A stretch of 64,000 nucleotides of DNA, taken from positions 1 through 64,000 of the forward strand of contig NZ_JACRTC010000008.1 of assembly GCF_014385095.1 (NCBI RefSeq). The letters are read 5' to 3'. The stretch comes from Zongyangia hominis. Its GTDB lineage: Bacteria; Bacillota; Clostridia; Oscillospirales; Ruminococcaceae. Under the pieces are notes generated by a model. It was given only the letters and a program-made list of their open reading frames with translations, did not search any database and had not been told where the DNA came from. Each line of letters opens with the position of its first letter. Position 1 is the first letter of the stretch. The translations under genes were made by a program, and so were the position numbers. Of the stretch, positions 25,544-34,270 are shown one piece after another.

Positions 25544-28500
25544 TTATTTGCGCTTTTTGCGGGAGAAGACCACAACCCCTGCGGCGCCTGCGGTGAGCAG
25601 TGCCAGGGCGATGGGCAGCGCGGAAGTGTCGCCGGAGTTGGGGTTGACTTTGCCATCGTTCTTACCGGTGGAATCCGGCCATTTCCAATCGGAGCCGGAG
25701 CCGCCCGGGATGGAGGGCTTGCCGTCCGGTTTGGTGGTGGAGCCCGCTTCCTTGCGGGTGATGACGATGGTATAAACCGCTTCCTTGCCGATTGCATTTT
25801 TCACCTTCACGGTGACGGTATTCTCGCCCACGTTCAGGTTGATCGGGTCGGAATAAGCGCCGCTCTGGGCATCCTTGTCCTGAATGGTGGCGGTGAACTC
25901 GTCGGCAAAGAAGGCTTTGACCTTGACGGAGCTGACGGTGTTGTCCACGCTGGCGGTGTAGTTGAGGACACCGGAGGCGAAGGCCGGGGACAGAGTACCC
26001 TTGGAGAGCTCCAGTCCGGTGAGGGCCGGATCGTTGGGCTCGGGATCGGTGCCCTTTTCAGCGCGGATGACCGTTACGGTATAGGTATCGTTGGTATCCA
26101 TAGCGCCGGTGAGGGAAATGGTGATTTTGTTTTCGCCGATATCCAGCGCGATGTTTTCGGAGGCCGCGCCACTTGCCACTTCCTTGCCGCCGATTACAGC
26201 TTTGACGCCGTCGGGCAGGGTGGGAGTGAGCTGGATGGAATCCACCGCGTTCTCCACATTGACGGTGTACTCCTTGACGTCCGGGCTAAAGACCGGGTTG
26301 AGAGAACCGGAAGAAACGCTCAGGTCGCTCATAGCGGCCGCGCTCTGATAATAGACATCCTGGAACGCGCCGGTGATGTCGCAGACGTTGAGACCGAACT
26401 TGCCGGAGAGGGAAGAGGCGTCGTTGACCTCGACAGCCAGCTCGCCGTTGATGTAAGCCTTGATGTTCTCGCCCTTGGCCTCGATTTTGACCTGGTAGGT
26501 GTGGTCGTCGGCGATGGGCAGGGTGTAGGCTTTGCCCAGGGTCACATCGGTGGAGGACCCGGTCTGGGGATTGCGGTTAAACTTGAGGATGCGGGCGTTA
26601 TGGTTGCGCTCGCAGATGTCCAAAGAGTAATAGGTGGAATAGTCGTCGGTGGCCCTAAAGAGGAAGGCGCCGCCCACGTCGCTGTTCTTATAGGTAAAGG
26701 TGCCTTCGTAGACAAAGTCGGAGGCTTTGGTCTGGGAGAAGGTGGGGCCGTTGCCGCCGCTGGTTCCCTGATAGCCGTCGGCCGTGGTCTCCCAGCTGCC
26801 GCCCAGGACCACCCAGTCCTCCAGATTGGTTCTAAACTGCTTTTCAATGACGCTGACATTCATCGTGTCCGTCAATCCTCCAGCGTTGGCGGTAATCGCG
26901 TACTCGCCGGTCTGGAGCGCTTTGACCACGATGGATCTCTCGCCCTTGCTCACGATTTCCAGGTTGGACGGAATATCCCATGTAATTTCGCCCATATTTG
27001 CTCCTACCGGGGTGGGAACCGCGGTGATAGTGAATTGCTCGCCAACTTCCATGGCGTTCTTGGGAGTGGAAAGGGTGATGGCGGTGGCGTCGCCCACGGG
27101 CTTGCTGGCACCAAAGACGGTACCCAGCTCATAGATGTCCAGGGATTCGACGGTGGCGGTGCCGCCCTTGGCGTAAAATTCCATGCCCACGCTGTCGGGA
27201 TCGGGGAAGATGAGGGCAGTGCCGCAAGCCTGTCCGCCCATGCCGAAGACTTCCAGAGAGGACCAGTCGAGGAACATGTGCAGATCAATCTTGCCGTCGA
27301 CGGGCGCCACCTTGGTGGAATAGGCGCTGGCAAAGCGGTCGTTGGGGTTTTTGCCGGATTTGGAACGGTCGATGGTCAGATTCTGGGTGTTTACGTCATA
27401 TTTGACCACCGTCTGCTGGCCGTTGCCGGTGCGCAGCTTAAAGCCCACTTCCGATGCGGTGCCAAGATCGATGACGGCGTCAAATTCACCTTTGTCCAGC
27501 TGGATGTCGCTGAGGATGTTGGGCGTCTCGGGGGAGACTTCCACATGGTTAAAGTTGTAGGACACATCGGTGCGCAGGGAATCCATCTCAGGAACGGCGT
27601 CCTGGACGATCCGCAGCTGGCTGTTGCCGATGTCGACGAGCTTGAGTTCATACGGGAGGGTCAGCGCGCCGTTCCAGGGGTCTGTGATATGGCCGGGATC
27701 GGATGCATATCCGATATTGGTCATCCACTGGACCATGATCCGGCGGTCGAGGTTATTGAAGGTGACGCCCGCGTAGATGTCGGGGGCGAAGCCAAAGCGA
27801 TAACGCTCGTTGGTATCGGGGAAGAAGCCCCATCTGCCCTGATCGTCCTGCTTGAAATCGCCGATCATGTACCATTCACCGGCAGCGCTGTAAATCCATT
27901 TGTATTTACCGGGCTGGCCTTCGATGGGCATTTTGTAGAAGTCGGCGCATTCAGAGTAGATTTCGGGTGTGCCGGTCGGACGGTATTGCTCGTAACCGTT
28001 GCGATAACCGGTCTCAAACTTCCAGGTCTTAAGGTCCTTGGAGGAATAGAACCGGGCCGGGCCGCCGGCGATGATCATCATCCACTGGTTGCTCTCCTCA
28101 TGCCAGAAGACCTTCGGGTCGCGGAAGTTGCCGTCGTTCAAAGGATCGTCGGCGGATTTGAGGAAGGGTTCGCCGTCCTGGTATTTGATCCAGGTGCGGC
28201 CGTTATCTTTGGAATAAGCCATGGACTGCTGCTGCCGCACACTCGGGTCCGTGCAGGTGTAGAAAGCAACCATGCCTTCTTCCTTGAGATTGCCGTTTTT
28301 GTCCCGGTTGCCGGTAAAGAAACCGGAGGTGTTGTTTTTATCCACCACACAGGAGCCGGACCAGATGTTGCCGTATTCGTCCGGGGAGAGGGCAACGGGA
28401 AGCTGTTCCCAGTGGACCAGGTCGGTGGAAACCACATGGGCCCAGTGTTTGACGTCGTGGGGGAACTTGGTGTCCGGGTTATACTGATAGAAAACGTGAT

Positions 28501-30625
28501 ATTCGCCGTCGTAGTAGACAAGGCCGTTGGGGTCGTTGAGCCAGTTGACCTCGGGAGTGATGTGGTACTGAGGACGGTAAGGCTCTTTGTAGTAATTTTC
28601 GGGGTTGATCTCCCTTTTGACAGTCAGGGTGGTGGTGATACCGCTCTTCCCGTCCTTTTCGGTGGAGATCTGCAGAGTGTTTTCGCCCTCCGCCAGAGAA
28701 ACTTCCACCGCGCCGCTGACATTGTCGACGGAAAGGGTCTGCTCGCCGGTCTTCTTATTAAAGACAGCCATGGTCATGTTGACGCCGTCGGCGGCCGACG
28801 GGGTCACGGTGATTTTTTCGGTGGCATAGGGAACGGAGGCCGTGTAGGCATAAGTATTCGCGTCAAAAGTGGCGGGAATCATTTCCTTGACGCCGGTGAC
28901 GGAAAGACCGCTCAGTTTTACAGTATTGGCGTCCACGGGGGTGTAGAGAACGTCCTGGAAGACGGAAGTGGAATTGCAGATGAGCAGTCCCAGCTTGCCG
29001 CTTGGGTAGGAGGTGTCCACACAGGTACCCGCCAGGGCCCCGTTGACATAGTAACTCATTTTACCGCCGATGGATTCGACCCGCAACGTGTACTCGCGCA
29101 GGCTGGGATCGGGCAGGGAGTAGTTGATAAGATCGATGGCGTTGCCGCCGACGAATTTAAAGATACGGGCATTCTTGCTGCTGCCCAGATCCACGTTGGC
29201 GATATAAGAGCCACCGCCGTTTCCCTTGGGGGCGTCTTTCGCGCCGAAGACCAGGGAAGCCGCGTCGCCGGATTTGACGTTGACCTTCGCCTCATAGATA
29301 AAGTCGGTGGCGGTGGTGTCGCTCATGGCGAAGCAGTCGCCGCTGCCCCGGCCTTTAAAGCCGTCGGCCACCTCAGTCCAGGTGCCGCCGATGCCGTGAA
29401 GGTTGGTCAGATTGGTGTTAAAGTTGCCGGATTCCGCGTCGGGGACCGGTTCACCGACGGTGAGCTTAATATTGGTAAACTTGACTTTGGCGTTCCAGGA
29501 GAGCAGGCCAATATAGCCGCCGGCCCAGTTGTCATCTTTGTACTGGATGACCTTTTCGCCGTCCAAATAGAAGCGGATTACTTTCTGGGAGTCCACCGTT
29601 ACCTTGAGGTGGAATTTGTTGGAAGAAATTTGTTCCGCCGTCATGGGGATATGCTCATCGATGGCAAGAGGCTGGCCGGGCACCACTTTAAAGAGACGGG
29701 CCTCGCCGCCCCAGGGACTGCCGTTCCGGTTGGGGCAGATGCCGTACCAGGGGGCTGCCGTCGGATCTTCCCGGTTGGAGACGCCGAAGGTGAGCAACGG
29801 ATTGGAACCATCCAGGATTTCCGCGTCCGCCTCGTAGGTGAAGGTCTCAGCCTGGACGCTGGAGGTGGCGTGGTTGTCGCCGCCGTCCCGTTTGGACAGG
29901 ACGATGCCGCCGTCCTCTTCGGTGATGGTGCAGCCCGCGTTCTGGGCTTCTTTGCCCAGCAGATAGTCGCTCATCGAAATGTCCTTGTTATAGTCTTCAA
30001 ACTCGATATTGTTGAAGACTACTTTGGCATTCCAGGAGAGCAGACCCACATAGCCGCCGTCCCAGGTGGGGTCTTGCACTTCCAACACCATTTCGTTGTC
30101 CAGATAGAACCGGATGGTCTTGGAAGCGTCGACGGTCACTTTATAATGGAAGGTCGTCTTGGCGCGCTGTTCGGGCGTGGTATCCGCTTTTTCGTTGATA
30201 CCGCTGCCGTTGACGTCAAAGATGCGGATTTTGTATCCAAAATCACCGTCACGGTTGCGGTTGATGCAAACGCCGTACCATTTGCCGGCGCCCACATTGT
30301 CCCGGTTTTTGATACCGAAGGTCAAAAGGGCGTTGCCCTCGGGGTCGTCGGGGATGGTGACGTCGGCTTCCCAGCGAAACGCGATCGCTTGGGTATTGGA
30401 AACCGCGTGGTTGTCACCGTGGTCCGCCTTGGAAAGCTCGAAACCGCTGCCGGTGTCGGTGGGATTGCCCGTAAACTGGTCGATGGGAATATCGCTGACC
30501 GTTCCGGCCGCGAAAGCGGTAGTCACACCGGTGGTGGGAATCAGCCCGGTGATGACCAAAACAAAGACACAAAGAAGCGCAACCGCTTTTCTGCGCCATG
30601 TCTTTGGGTTAACATAGGTCGTCAT
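25544..30625 (-). CDS. Cell-wall-anchored multidomain GH32 fructanase (third copy)
   Basis: A 1693-residue secreted enzyme predicted to act on beta-fructans. The ATG at 30625 is chosen because GGAGGA lies about 8 bases upstream; the TTG at 30631 is too close. Order: signal peptide (1-40); three LamG-like sandwiches (about 45-570); a cadherin-like domain; a GH32 catalytic part with WLNDPNG (Asp near 698), FRDPKVFW (intact RDP near 834) and YSECADFY (Glu near 890); a GH32 C-terminal sandwich; a Big2-like Ig domain (about 1175-1260); a fourth LamG-like domain; two cadherin-like domains; and a sorting tail made of NPNSGD, a hydrophobic helix and SRKKRK. It is more diverged than the 4289-9256 copy, and unlike both left copies it keeps RDP. 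It is divergent from the DeoR regulator, a plausible controller. Confidence 0.92.
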   Translation of the reverse strand: MTTYVNPKTWRRKAVALLCVFVLVITGLIPTTGVTTAFAAGTVSDIPIDQFTGNPTDTGSGFELSKADHGDNHAVSNTQAIAFRWEADVTIPDDPEGNALLTFGIKNRDNVGAGKWYGVCINRNRDGDFGYKIRIFDVNGSGINEKADTTPEQRAKTTFHYKVTVDASKTIRFYLDNEMVLEVQDPTWDGGYVGLLSWNAKVVFNNIEFEDYNKDISMSDYLLGKEAQNAGCTITEEDGGIVLSKRDGGDNHATSSVQAETFTYEADAEILDGSNPLLTFGVSNREDPTAAPWYGICPNRNGSPWGGEARLFKVVPGQPLAIDEHIPMTAEQISSNKFHLKVTVDSQKVIRFYLDGEKVIQYKDDNWAGGYIGLLSWNAKVKFTNIKLTVGEPVPDAESGNFNTNLTNLHGIGGTWTEVADGFKGRGSGDCFAMSDTTATDFIYEAKVNVKSGDAASLVFGAKDAPKGNGGGSYIANVDLGSSKNARIFKFVGGNAIDLINYSLPDPSLREYTLRVESIGGKMSYYVNGALAGTCVDTSYPSGKLGLLICNSTSVFQDVLYTPVDANTVKLSGLSVTGVKEMIPATFDANTYAYTASVPYATEKITVTPSAADGVNMTMAVFNKKTGEQTLSVDNVSGAVEVSLAEGENTLQISTEKDGKSGITTTLTVKREINPENYYKEPYRPQYHITPEVNWLNDPNGLVYYDGEYHVFYQYNPDTKFPHDVKHWAHVVSTDLVHWEQLPVALSPDEYGNIWSGSCVVDKNNTSGFFTGNRDKNGNLKEEGMVAFYTCTDPSVRQQQSMAYSKDNGRTWIKYQDGEPFLKSADDPLNDGNFRDPKVFWHEESNQWMMIIAGGPARFYSSKDLKTWKFETGYRNGYEQYRPTGTPEIYSECADFYKMPIEGQPGKYKWIYSAAGEWYMIGDFKQDDQGRWGFFPDTNERYRFGFAPDIYAGVTFNNLDRRIMVQWMTNIGYASDPGHITDPWNGALTLPYELKLVDIGNSQLRIVQDAVPEMDSLRTDVSYNFNHVEVSPETPNILSDIQLDKGEFDAVIDLGTASEVGFKLRTGNGQQTVVKYDVNTQNLTIDRSKSGKNPNDRFASAYSTKVAPVDGKIDLHMFLDWSSLEVFGMGGQACGTALIFPDPDSVGMEFYAKGGTATVESLDIYELGTVFGASKPVGDATAITLSTPKNAMEVGEQFTITAVPTPVGANMGEITWDIPSNLEIVSKGERSIVVKALQTGEYAITANAGGLTDTMNVSVIEKQFRTNLEDWVVLGGSWETTADGYQGTSGGNGPTFSQTKASDFVYEGTFTYKNSDVGGAFLFRATDDYSTYYSLDICERNHNARILKFNRNPQTGSSTDVTLGKAYTLPIADDHTYQVKIEAKGENIKAYINGELAVEVNDASSLSGKFGLNVCDITGAFQDVYYQSAAAMSDLSVSSGSLNPVFSPDVKEYTVNVENAVDSIQLTPTLPDGVKAVIGGKEVASGAASENIALDIGENKITISLTGAMDTNDTYTVTVIRAEKGTDPEPNDPALTGLELSKGTLSPAFASGVLNYTASVDNTVSSVKVKAFFADEFTATIQDKDAQSGAYSDPINLNVGENTVTVKVKNAIGKEAVYTIVITRKEAGSTTKPDGKPSIPGGSGSDWKWPDSTGKNDGKVNPNSGDTSALPIALALLTAGAAGVVVFSRKKRK

Positions 30626-30981
30626 GCTCAAAGTCCTCCAAATTCTTCTTTCTCTTCTCTTCTTTTTCCTTGTGATCCGTTGTCATTACGACTTCTTCTT
30701 CCTTAGAACGCCTCCCTCCAGAACAAAAATGCCTAAAAATTTTAATATACATCTCATATTATCATGAAAAACGAGGAGGGACAAGGCGTAATTCTCCACA
30801 AGTTTCCTGTAAAAAGTTTGGATTGATTGTCCTATTTGGTACGATTGGATAGGGGGACAGATCCGCCTTTGGCGGGTATGGCGGCGGGGTGGGTGCATTC
30901 GTCTTCCGATCAAAAAAAGGGCAAGAGTTACCGAAAAAGTGCCCTTTTTGAGAGGGAGAAAAGAAAAAATCAGGACATGGA
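30626..30981. other. Divergent spacer between GH32 and deoR, with a hairpin at 30914-30949
   Basis: AT-rich spacer. AAAAAGGGCA (30914-30923) and TGCCCTTTTT (30940-30949) form a 10-bp stem with A/T runs on both sides that could terminate transcription in either direction ahead of the deoR promoter. For GH32, a weak minus-strand pair TTTTCA/TATTAA near 30740-30770 is possible. No gene is seen. Confidence 0.5.
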
Positions 30982-31010
30982 TTGACACTAAGGAAAGCCA
31001 ATGTTAAAAT
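30982..31010 (+). promoter_or_regulatory. Sigma-A promoter of the deoR-family gene
   Basis: TTGACA (30982-30987), a 17-base spacer, TAAAAT (31005-31010), 45 bases before the GTG start. Confidence 0.8.
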
Positions 31011-31054
31011 AGGAAATAATATAAAATAAGGTTGGGAAAGGTTGGGAGGCTATC

Positions 31055-31825
31055 GTGTCGAATGCGTTAACTGCGGAGAGAAGGAACAAACTGGCCCAAA
31101 TGCTGGTATTTGAGGGAAGCGTCCGGGTCGGGGAGCTGGCCGAAATGTTTGACGTTTCGACGGAGACGATACGCAAGGATCTGATTTATTTGGAAAATCA
31201 GGGCGTGGCCCGCAAGAGCCACGGCGGCGCCATCGCGGCCAGCGAGCTGCTGGAGCGGCCGCTCTCTGAAAAGTTCATGGAAAACATGGAGCTCAAATCC
31301 ACGGTAGCTAAGGCTGCGCTGGAGATGATTGATGACAACAGCGTCATCATGCTCGATTCTGGCAGCACCACCTTTCAATTGGCCAAGCTTCTGACCATTA
31401 AAAAAGGTATCACCGTCATCACCAATTCCGCCAACCTGCCGCCGCTGCTCTCAGGGACCGACAATACCGTCCTCTCCTTAGGGGGCGAGATGCGTGGAAC
31501 CAGCATGGCGCTGGTGGGGCTTTGGACTATGAACGCCTTAAGTTCGGTGCGGGTGGACCTGGCCATCTTGGGCTCGGATGGCTTTAGTCATCGCTGCGGC
31601 CCCTGTACCCCCTCTTACGCCGAGGCGGAGGTCAAAAAAGCCATGATGGAGCGCAGCAAACGCACCATCGTCATTTCGGACAGCAGTAAGTTCCAAAAAA
31701 GCGCCATTATGGAGTTTTGCGAATGGAAGGATATCGACTGCCTGATCACCGACGACGGCGCGCCGGAGGATCAATTGCAGGAAATCCGTGCCAATACACA
31801 GGTCAAGGTCGTACCGGTTAAATAG
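31055..31825 (+). CDS. DeoR-family transcriptional regulator
   Basis: A 256-residue cytoplasmic repressor-type regulator. The N-terminal winged HTH (about 6-60) carries ERRNKLAQMLVFEGSVRVGE and then VSTETIRKDLIYLENQG, the classic DeoR signature. The C-terminal DeoRC sensor domain (about 75-235) binds a sugar phosphate in known relatives: MLDSGSTTFQLAKLL, TVITNSANL, LSLGGEMRG, VDLAILGSDGF, VISDSSKF and CLITDDGA. The start is GTG at 31055 behind GGGAGG. It is divergent from GH32 and originally probably adjacent to the hexuloisomerase gene now at 43304, from which the mobile element separates it. Which of these it controls is inference. Confidence 0.93.
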   Translation: MSNALTAERRNKLAQMLVFEGSVRVGELAEMFDVSTETIRKDLIYLENQGVARKSHGGAIAASELLERPLSEKFMENMELKSTVAKAALEMIDDNSVIMLDSGSTTFQLAKLLTIKKGITVITNSANLPPLLSGTDNTVLSLGGEMRGTSMALVGLWTMNALSSVRVDLAILGSDGFSHRCGPCTPSYAEAEVKKAMMERSKRTIVISDSSKFQKSAIMEFCEWKDIDCLITDDGAPEDQLQEIRANTQVKVVPVK

Positions 31826-31849
31826 CGCCCGCAAGCCGTCTGATTGCGA

Positions 31850-31888
31850 ACAGCCCTGAGAATTTGCTTATGTGTGATAAAGAAGCAA
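31850..31888 (+). repeat. Left terminal inverted repeat of the mobile element
   Basis: ACAGCCCTGAGAA (31850-31862), then ATGT and GAAGCAA (31882-31888) in the same order and nearly the same spacing as the reverse complement of the right end. Confidence 0.75.
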
Positions 31889-31913
31889 TAGAAGTGCAAA
31901 AAATTTTGCCGTT

Positions 31914-31946
31914 CCTATCCGACACTTGGCCATTGTGTCGGATAGG
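31914..31946 (-). terminator. Perfect 12-bp hairpin downstream of the recombinase gene
   Basis: CCTATCCGACAC pairs with GTGTCGGATAGG around a 9-base loop, 9 bases past the recombinase stop. On the minus strand a T-run follows about 10 bases after the stem, so it is probably a terminator; a recombination-site role is also possible given its place near the element end. Confidence 0.65.
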
Positions 31947-31954
31947 TCGGGCGG

Positions 31955-33571
31955 TTATTCGGGCAAGTCAATCTTGCCGACAAAGCTGTAATAAATCTCA
32001 ATGTCCTGCCTGCGGGTGCCGTTCTCATCATAGCTGCACTCATGCACCACAATTTTCTCGATCATTTCCCGCAAGAGAGTGGGGGTCAGTTCTTCAAAGG
32101 CAAGGTGCTTGCGGACAATGCCCATAAATTTCTCGGCGTTGACGGTAGCTGCCTGTGACTTGTCCAGTTCGGCTTGCAGGGCGGCGGCTCTCTTTTTCAG
32201 CTCCGCTTGCTCGGCTTCGTAGTCAGCCGACAGTTCCATGAAACGCTCATCGCTGATTTTGCCGTTTACATTGTCCTCATACAGCCGCTTGATAATGCGG
32301 CTGATTTCAGAAATGCGTTCCTGCGCCTGTTCAAGCTGCTTGATGGCTGCGGCGGTCTTTCGCTTGCCGCCGATCTCGTTCTGCTGGACAAGTAGTTTCA
32401 CAAACCGGCTCTCATGCTTGGCTGCGTATTCGGTCACTTGCCGGAGATTTGCCAGGACACCAGCGGTCAACAGATCGGTGCGGATAAAGTGCGCCGTACA
32501 GTTGCGGGTGCGCTTCTTGTAGCTGCCGCAGATGTAGCAGTCCTGTTTGCGGTCTTTGTTCTGATACCGCTGCTGATACAGCACATGGCCGCAGTCGGCG
32601 CAGAACAAAATCCCGGAGAACAGCCCCACTTCATCGTAGCGGTTCGGGCGTTTGCGCTGTTTGCGTAACTCCTGCACCCGTTCCCATGTTTCCTTGTCGA
32701 TGATCGGCTCATGGTGGTTCTCGAAAATGGCCTGCTTCTCGACGGGGTTCTCTATGCTGTGCTTGACCTTATAAGAAGGCTTTTCCGTTTTGAAGTTCAC
32801 CAGACATCCGGTGTACTCTCGGTTTTCGAGGATATGAACGACGGTGTTGGTCGCCCATTTGCACTCATAGCCTGGGTGATAACGGCGGGTGCTGCCTGTC
32901 CGCTGATATTCCAGCGTCCCCGGCGTGGGGATTTGCTGCTCCGTCAGCATACGGGCAATCTTGGTCGGGCCGTTCCCGGCAAGGCAAAGCTGGTAAATCT
33001 GCTGCACCACCGGGGCGGCTTCCTCGTCTATAATAAAATTCTCGTCCTCGTCCATCACATAGCCGTAAACCGGCTTGCTGGTAACAGGCTTGCCGCTCAT
33101 GCCTTTTGACTTTTTCACTGCCTTGATTTTCTTGCTCGTATCTCTCACCAGCCATTCATTGAACAGATTTCGCAGCGGGGTAAAATCGTTGTCCATGCCC
33201 TCGCTGGCACTGTCCACATTATCGTTGACAGCGATAAAACGCACACCCTTTTGAGGGAACAGCATTTCCGTGTAAAACCCTACCTGCAAGTAGTTTCGCC
33301 CTAACCGGCTCATGTCCTTGACGATGACCGTACCCACTTTCCCGGCTTCAATGTCCGCAAGCATGGCTTGAAATCCGGGCCGCTGGAAGTTCGCGCCGGA
33401 AAAACCGTCGTCGGTGTACCAGCGCAGATTGGTAAAGCCGTTCTGTTTTGCGTAGGTTTCGAGTATCCTTTTTTGGTTCGATATGGAATTACTCTCGCCT
33501 TGCAATTCATCCTCGTGGGACAATCTCGGATAAAGGGCGGTAATGAGGTTTTGGGTGGCTTGTCTTAACAT
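31955..33571 (-). CDS. Large serine recombinase (TnpX-like, DUF4368 type)
   Basis: A 538-residue site-specific recombinase that should excise and integrate the element. Resolvase domain (about 10-165): ALYPRLSHEDE with the nucleophilic Ser of the family at SHEDE, YTDDGFSGANFQRPGF, and VKDMSRLGRNYLQVGFY. Then the recombinase domain (about 175-290), a zinc beta-ribbon with CADCGH and CYICGSYKK (about 335-365), and a coiled-coil plus DUF4368-like tail (about 385-530). The length and tail match Tn4451 TnpX-type enzymes rather than phage integrases. The ATG at 33571 has CGGAGGA upstream. Its 3' end points at the left terminus of the element. Confidence 0.93.
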   Translation of the reverse strand: MLRQATQNLITALYPRLSHEDELQGESNSISNQKRILETYAKQNGFTNLRWYTDDGFSGANFQRPGFQAMLADIEAGKVGTVIVKDMSRLGRNYLQVGFYTEMLFPQKGVRFIAVNDNVDSASEGMDNDFTPLRNLFNEWLVRDTSKKIKAVKKSKGMSGKPVTSKPVYGYVMDEDENFIIDEEAAPVVQQIYQLCLAGNGPTKIARMLTEQQIPTPGTLEYQRTGSTRRYHPGYECKWATNTVVHILENREYTGCLVNFKTEKPSYKVKHSIENPVEKQAIFENHHEPIIDKETWERVQELRKQRKRPNRYDEVGLFSGILFCADCGHVLYQQRYQNKDRKQDCYICGSYKKRTRNCTAHFIRTDLLTAGVLANLRQVTEYAAKHESRFVKLLVQQNEIGGKRKTAAAIKQLEQAQERISEISRIIKRLYEDNVNGKISDERFMELSADYEAEQAELKKRAAALQAELDKSQAATVNAEKFMGIVRKHLAFEELTPTLLREMIEKIVVHECSYDENGTRRQDIEIYYSFVGKIDLPE

Positions 33572-33604
33572 AAAATCCTCCGTTTCCGACAGCCAGCCCC
33601 ACTA

Positions 33605-33630
33605 TTCCGTGGTTTCATTGTACCACGGAA
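33605..33630 (-). promoter_or_regulatory. Inverted repeat flanking the -10 of the recombinase gene
   Basis: TTCCGTGGT and ACCACGGAA are perfect 9-base arms 8 bases apart; on the minus strand a TACAAT -10 hexamer overlaps the spacer. A half-site, CTCCGTGGTATACT, recurs at 33745-33758 over the -10 of the divergent small gene. It looks like an operator for an element-encoded regulator. Confidence 0.6.
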
Positions 33631-33796
33631 CGGCGGGGGCTGTACAGCGGCAAAAGCGTTAAATTTGCTTCTTTACAGCTTTTCAATTTTCCGATTTTTA
33701 TGGTATGGGTTGTCGTCCCATATTTGCAGTAGAAAAGTTCATAACTCCGTGGTATACTCTGATTTAACAAAAAAATCAGAAGTTAAAGGAGAAAAC

Positions 33797-33997
33797 ATGA
33801 AGTATACAATAGATGAATTAACCGCGGCCAAAAGGCAAATTGATTCAACTCTGCACAAGCTAAGAGAAACAGTAAAAACATTTGAATCAAAGGATAATTC
33901 CGAGCGTTATAAATCACAAATCACATTGGCAAAGAGAAGAATAAAAGCCTTTGAAATTGCAAATTATTTTATAGAGAATGAGATTAAGAATTGCTAA
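33797..33997 (+). CDS. Small element-encoded protein of unknown function
   Basis: A 66-residue lysine-rich, probably all-helical protein (YTIDELTAAKRQIDSTLHKL, then SERYKSQITLAKRRIKAFEI) with coiled-coil character. The ATG at 33797 is chosen because AAAGGAG lies 6 bases upstream; a longer open frame to 33665 has no ribosome binding site. It is the only plus-strand gene within the element and has its own -10 (TATACT, 33753-33758) and terminator. No function can be assigned. Position beside the recombinase promoter, with a shared CCGTGGTA motif, suggests a link to element control. Confidence 0.65.
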   Translation: MKYTIDELTAAKRQIDSTLHKLRETVKTFESKDNSERYKSQITLAKRRIKAFEIANYFIENEIKNC

Positions 33998-34018
33998 AGC
34001 ACTTCCGATTTTCGTTCC

Positions 34019-34049
34019 AGCGGTCATGCTCCCTGGCATGGCCGCTTTT
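34019..34049 (+). terminator. Terminator of the small 66-residue gene
   Basis: AGCGGTCATGC and GCATGGCCGCT form an 11-bp stem with one mismatch, followed by TTTT. Confidence 0.75.
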
Positions 34050-34061
34050 CCATGCCCCGGT

Positions 34062-34256
34062 TCACGCCGGATAAGTCGGCTCCTGTGTAGCAGCGGCTTC
34101 CGCTTCCAGTACCCGCGCCATTTTGTCGGCGGCTGTGGTTGTGGTGTCTTTCTTGAAATAGCCGGACACGACAAGGACGGAATTGCCCATGCGGATTTCC
34201 GTCACACAGTCAGGGCGGCGGGTGGTGCGGGTGTCGTGCTGCTTGTTATCTGCCAT
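34062..34256 (-). CDS. TnpW-family transposon-encoded protein
   Basis: A 64-residue protein with a polar N-terminus, a compact beta core (CVTEIRMGNSVLVVSGYF) and a helical tail (KDTTTTAADKMARVLEAEA). This pattern is typical of the small proteins labelled TnpW in Tn4451-like elements; their biochemical role is unknown. The ATG at 34256 has AAAGGAG upstream and lies 14 bases after the ATPase stop at 34271, so it ends the replication-gene run. Confidence 0.8.
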   Translation of the reverse strand: MADNKQHDTRTTRRPDCVTEIRMGNSVLVVSGYFKKDTTTTAADKMARVLEAEAAATQEPTYPA

Positions 34257-34270
34257 AGGCAATACTCCTT

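Noticed and set aside
25394..30706. Very long plus-strand open frame (about 1770 codons) opposite the third GH32 gene
   Set aside because: It is the antisense of a well-supported gene. Its product is low-complexity Val/Gly/His-rich with no domain, no start signal and no promoter. High GC at third positions leaves the opposite frame free of stops.
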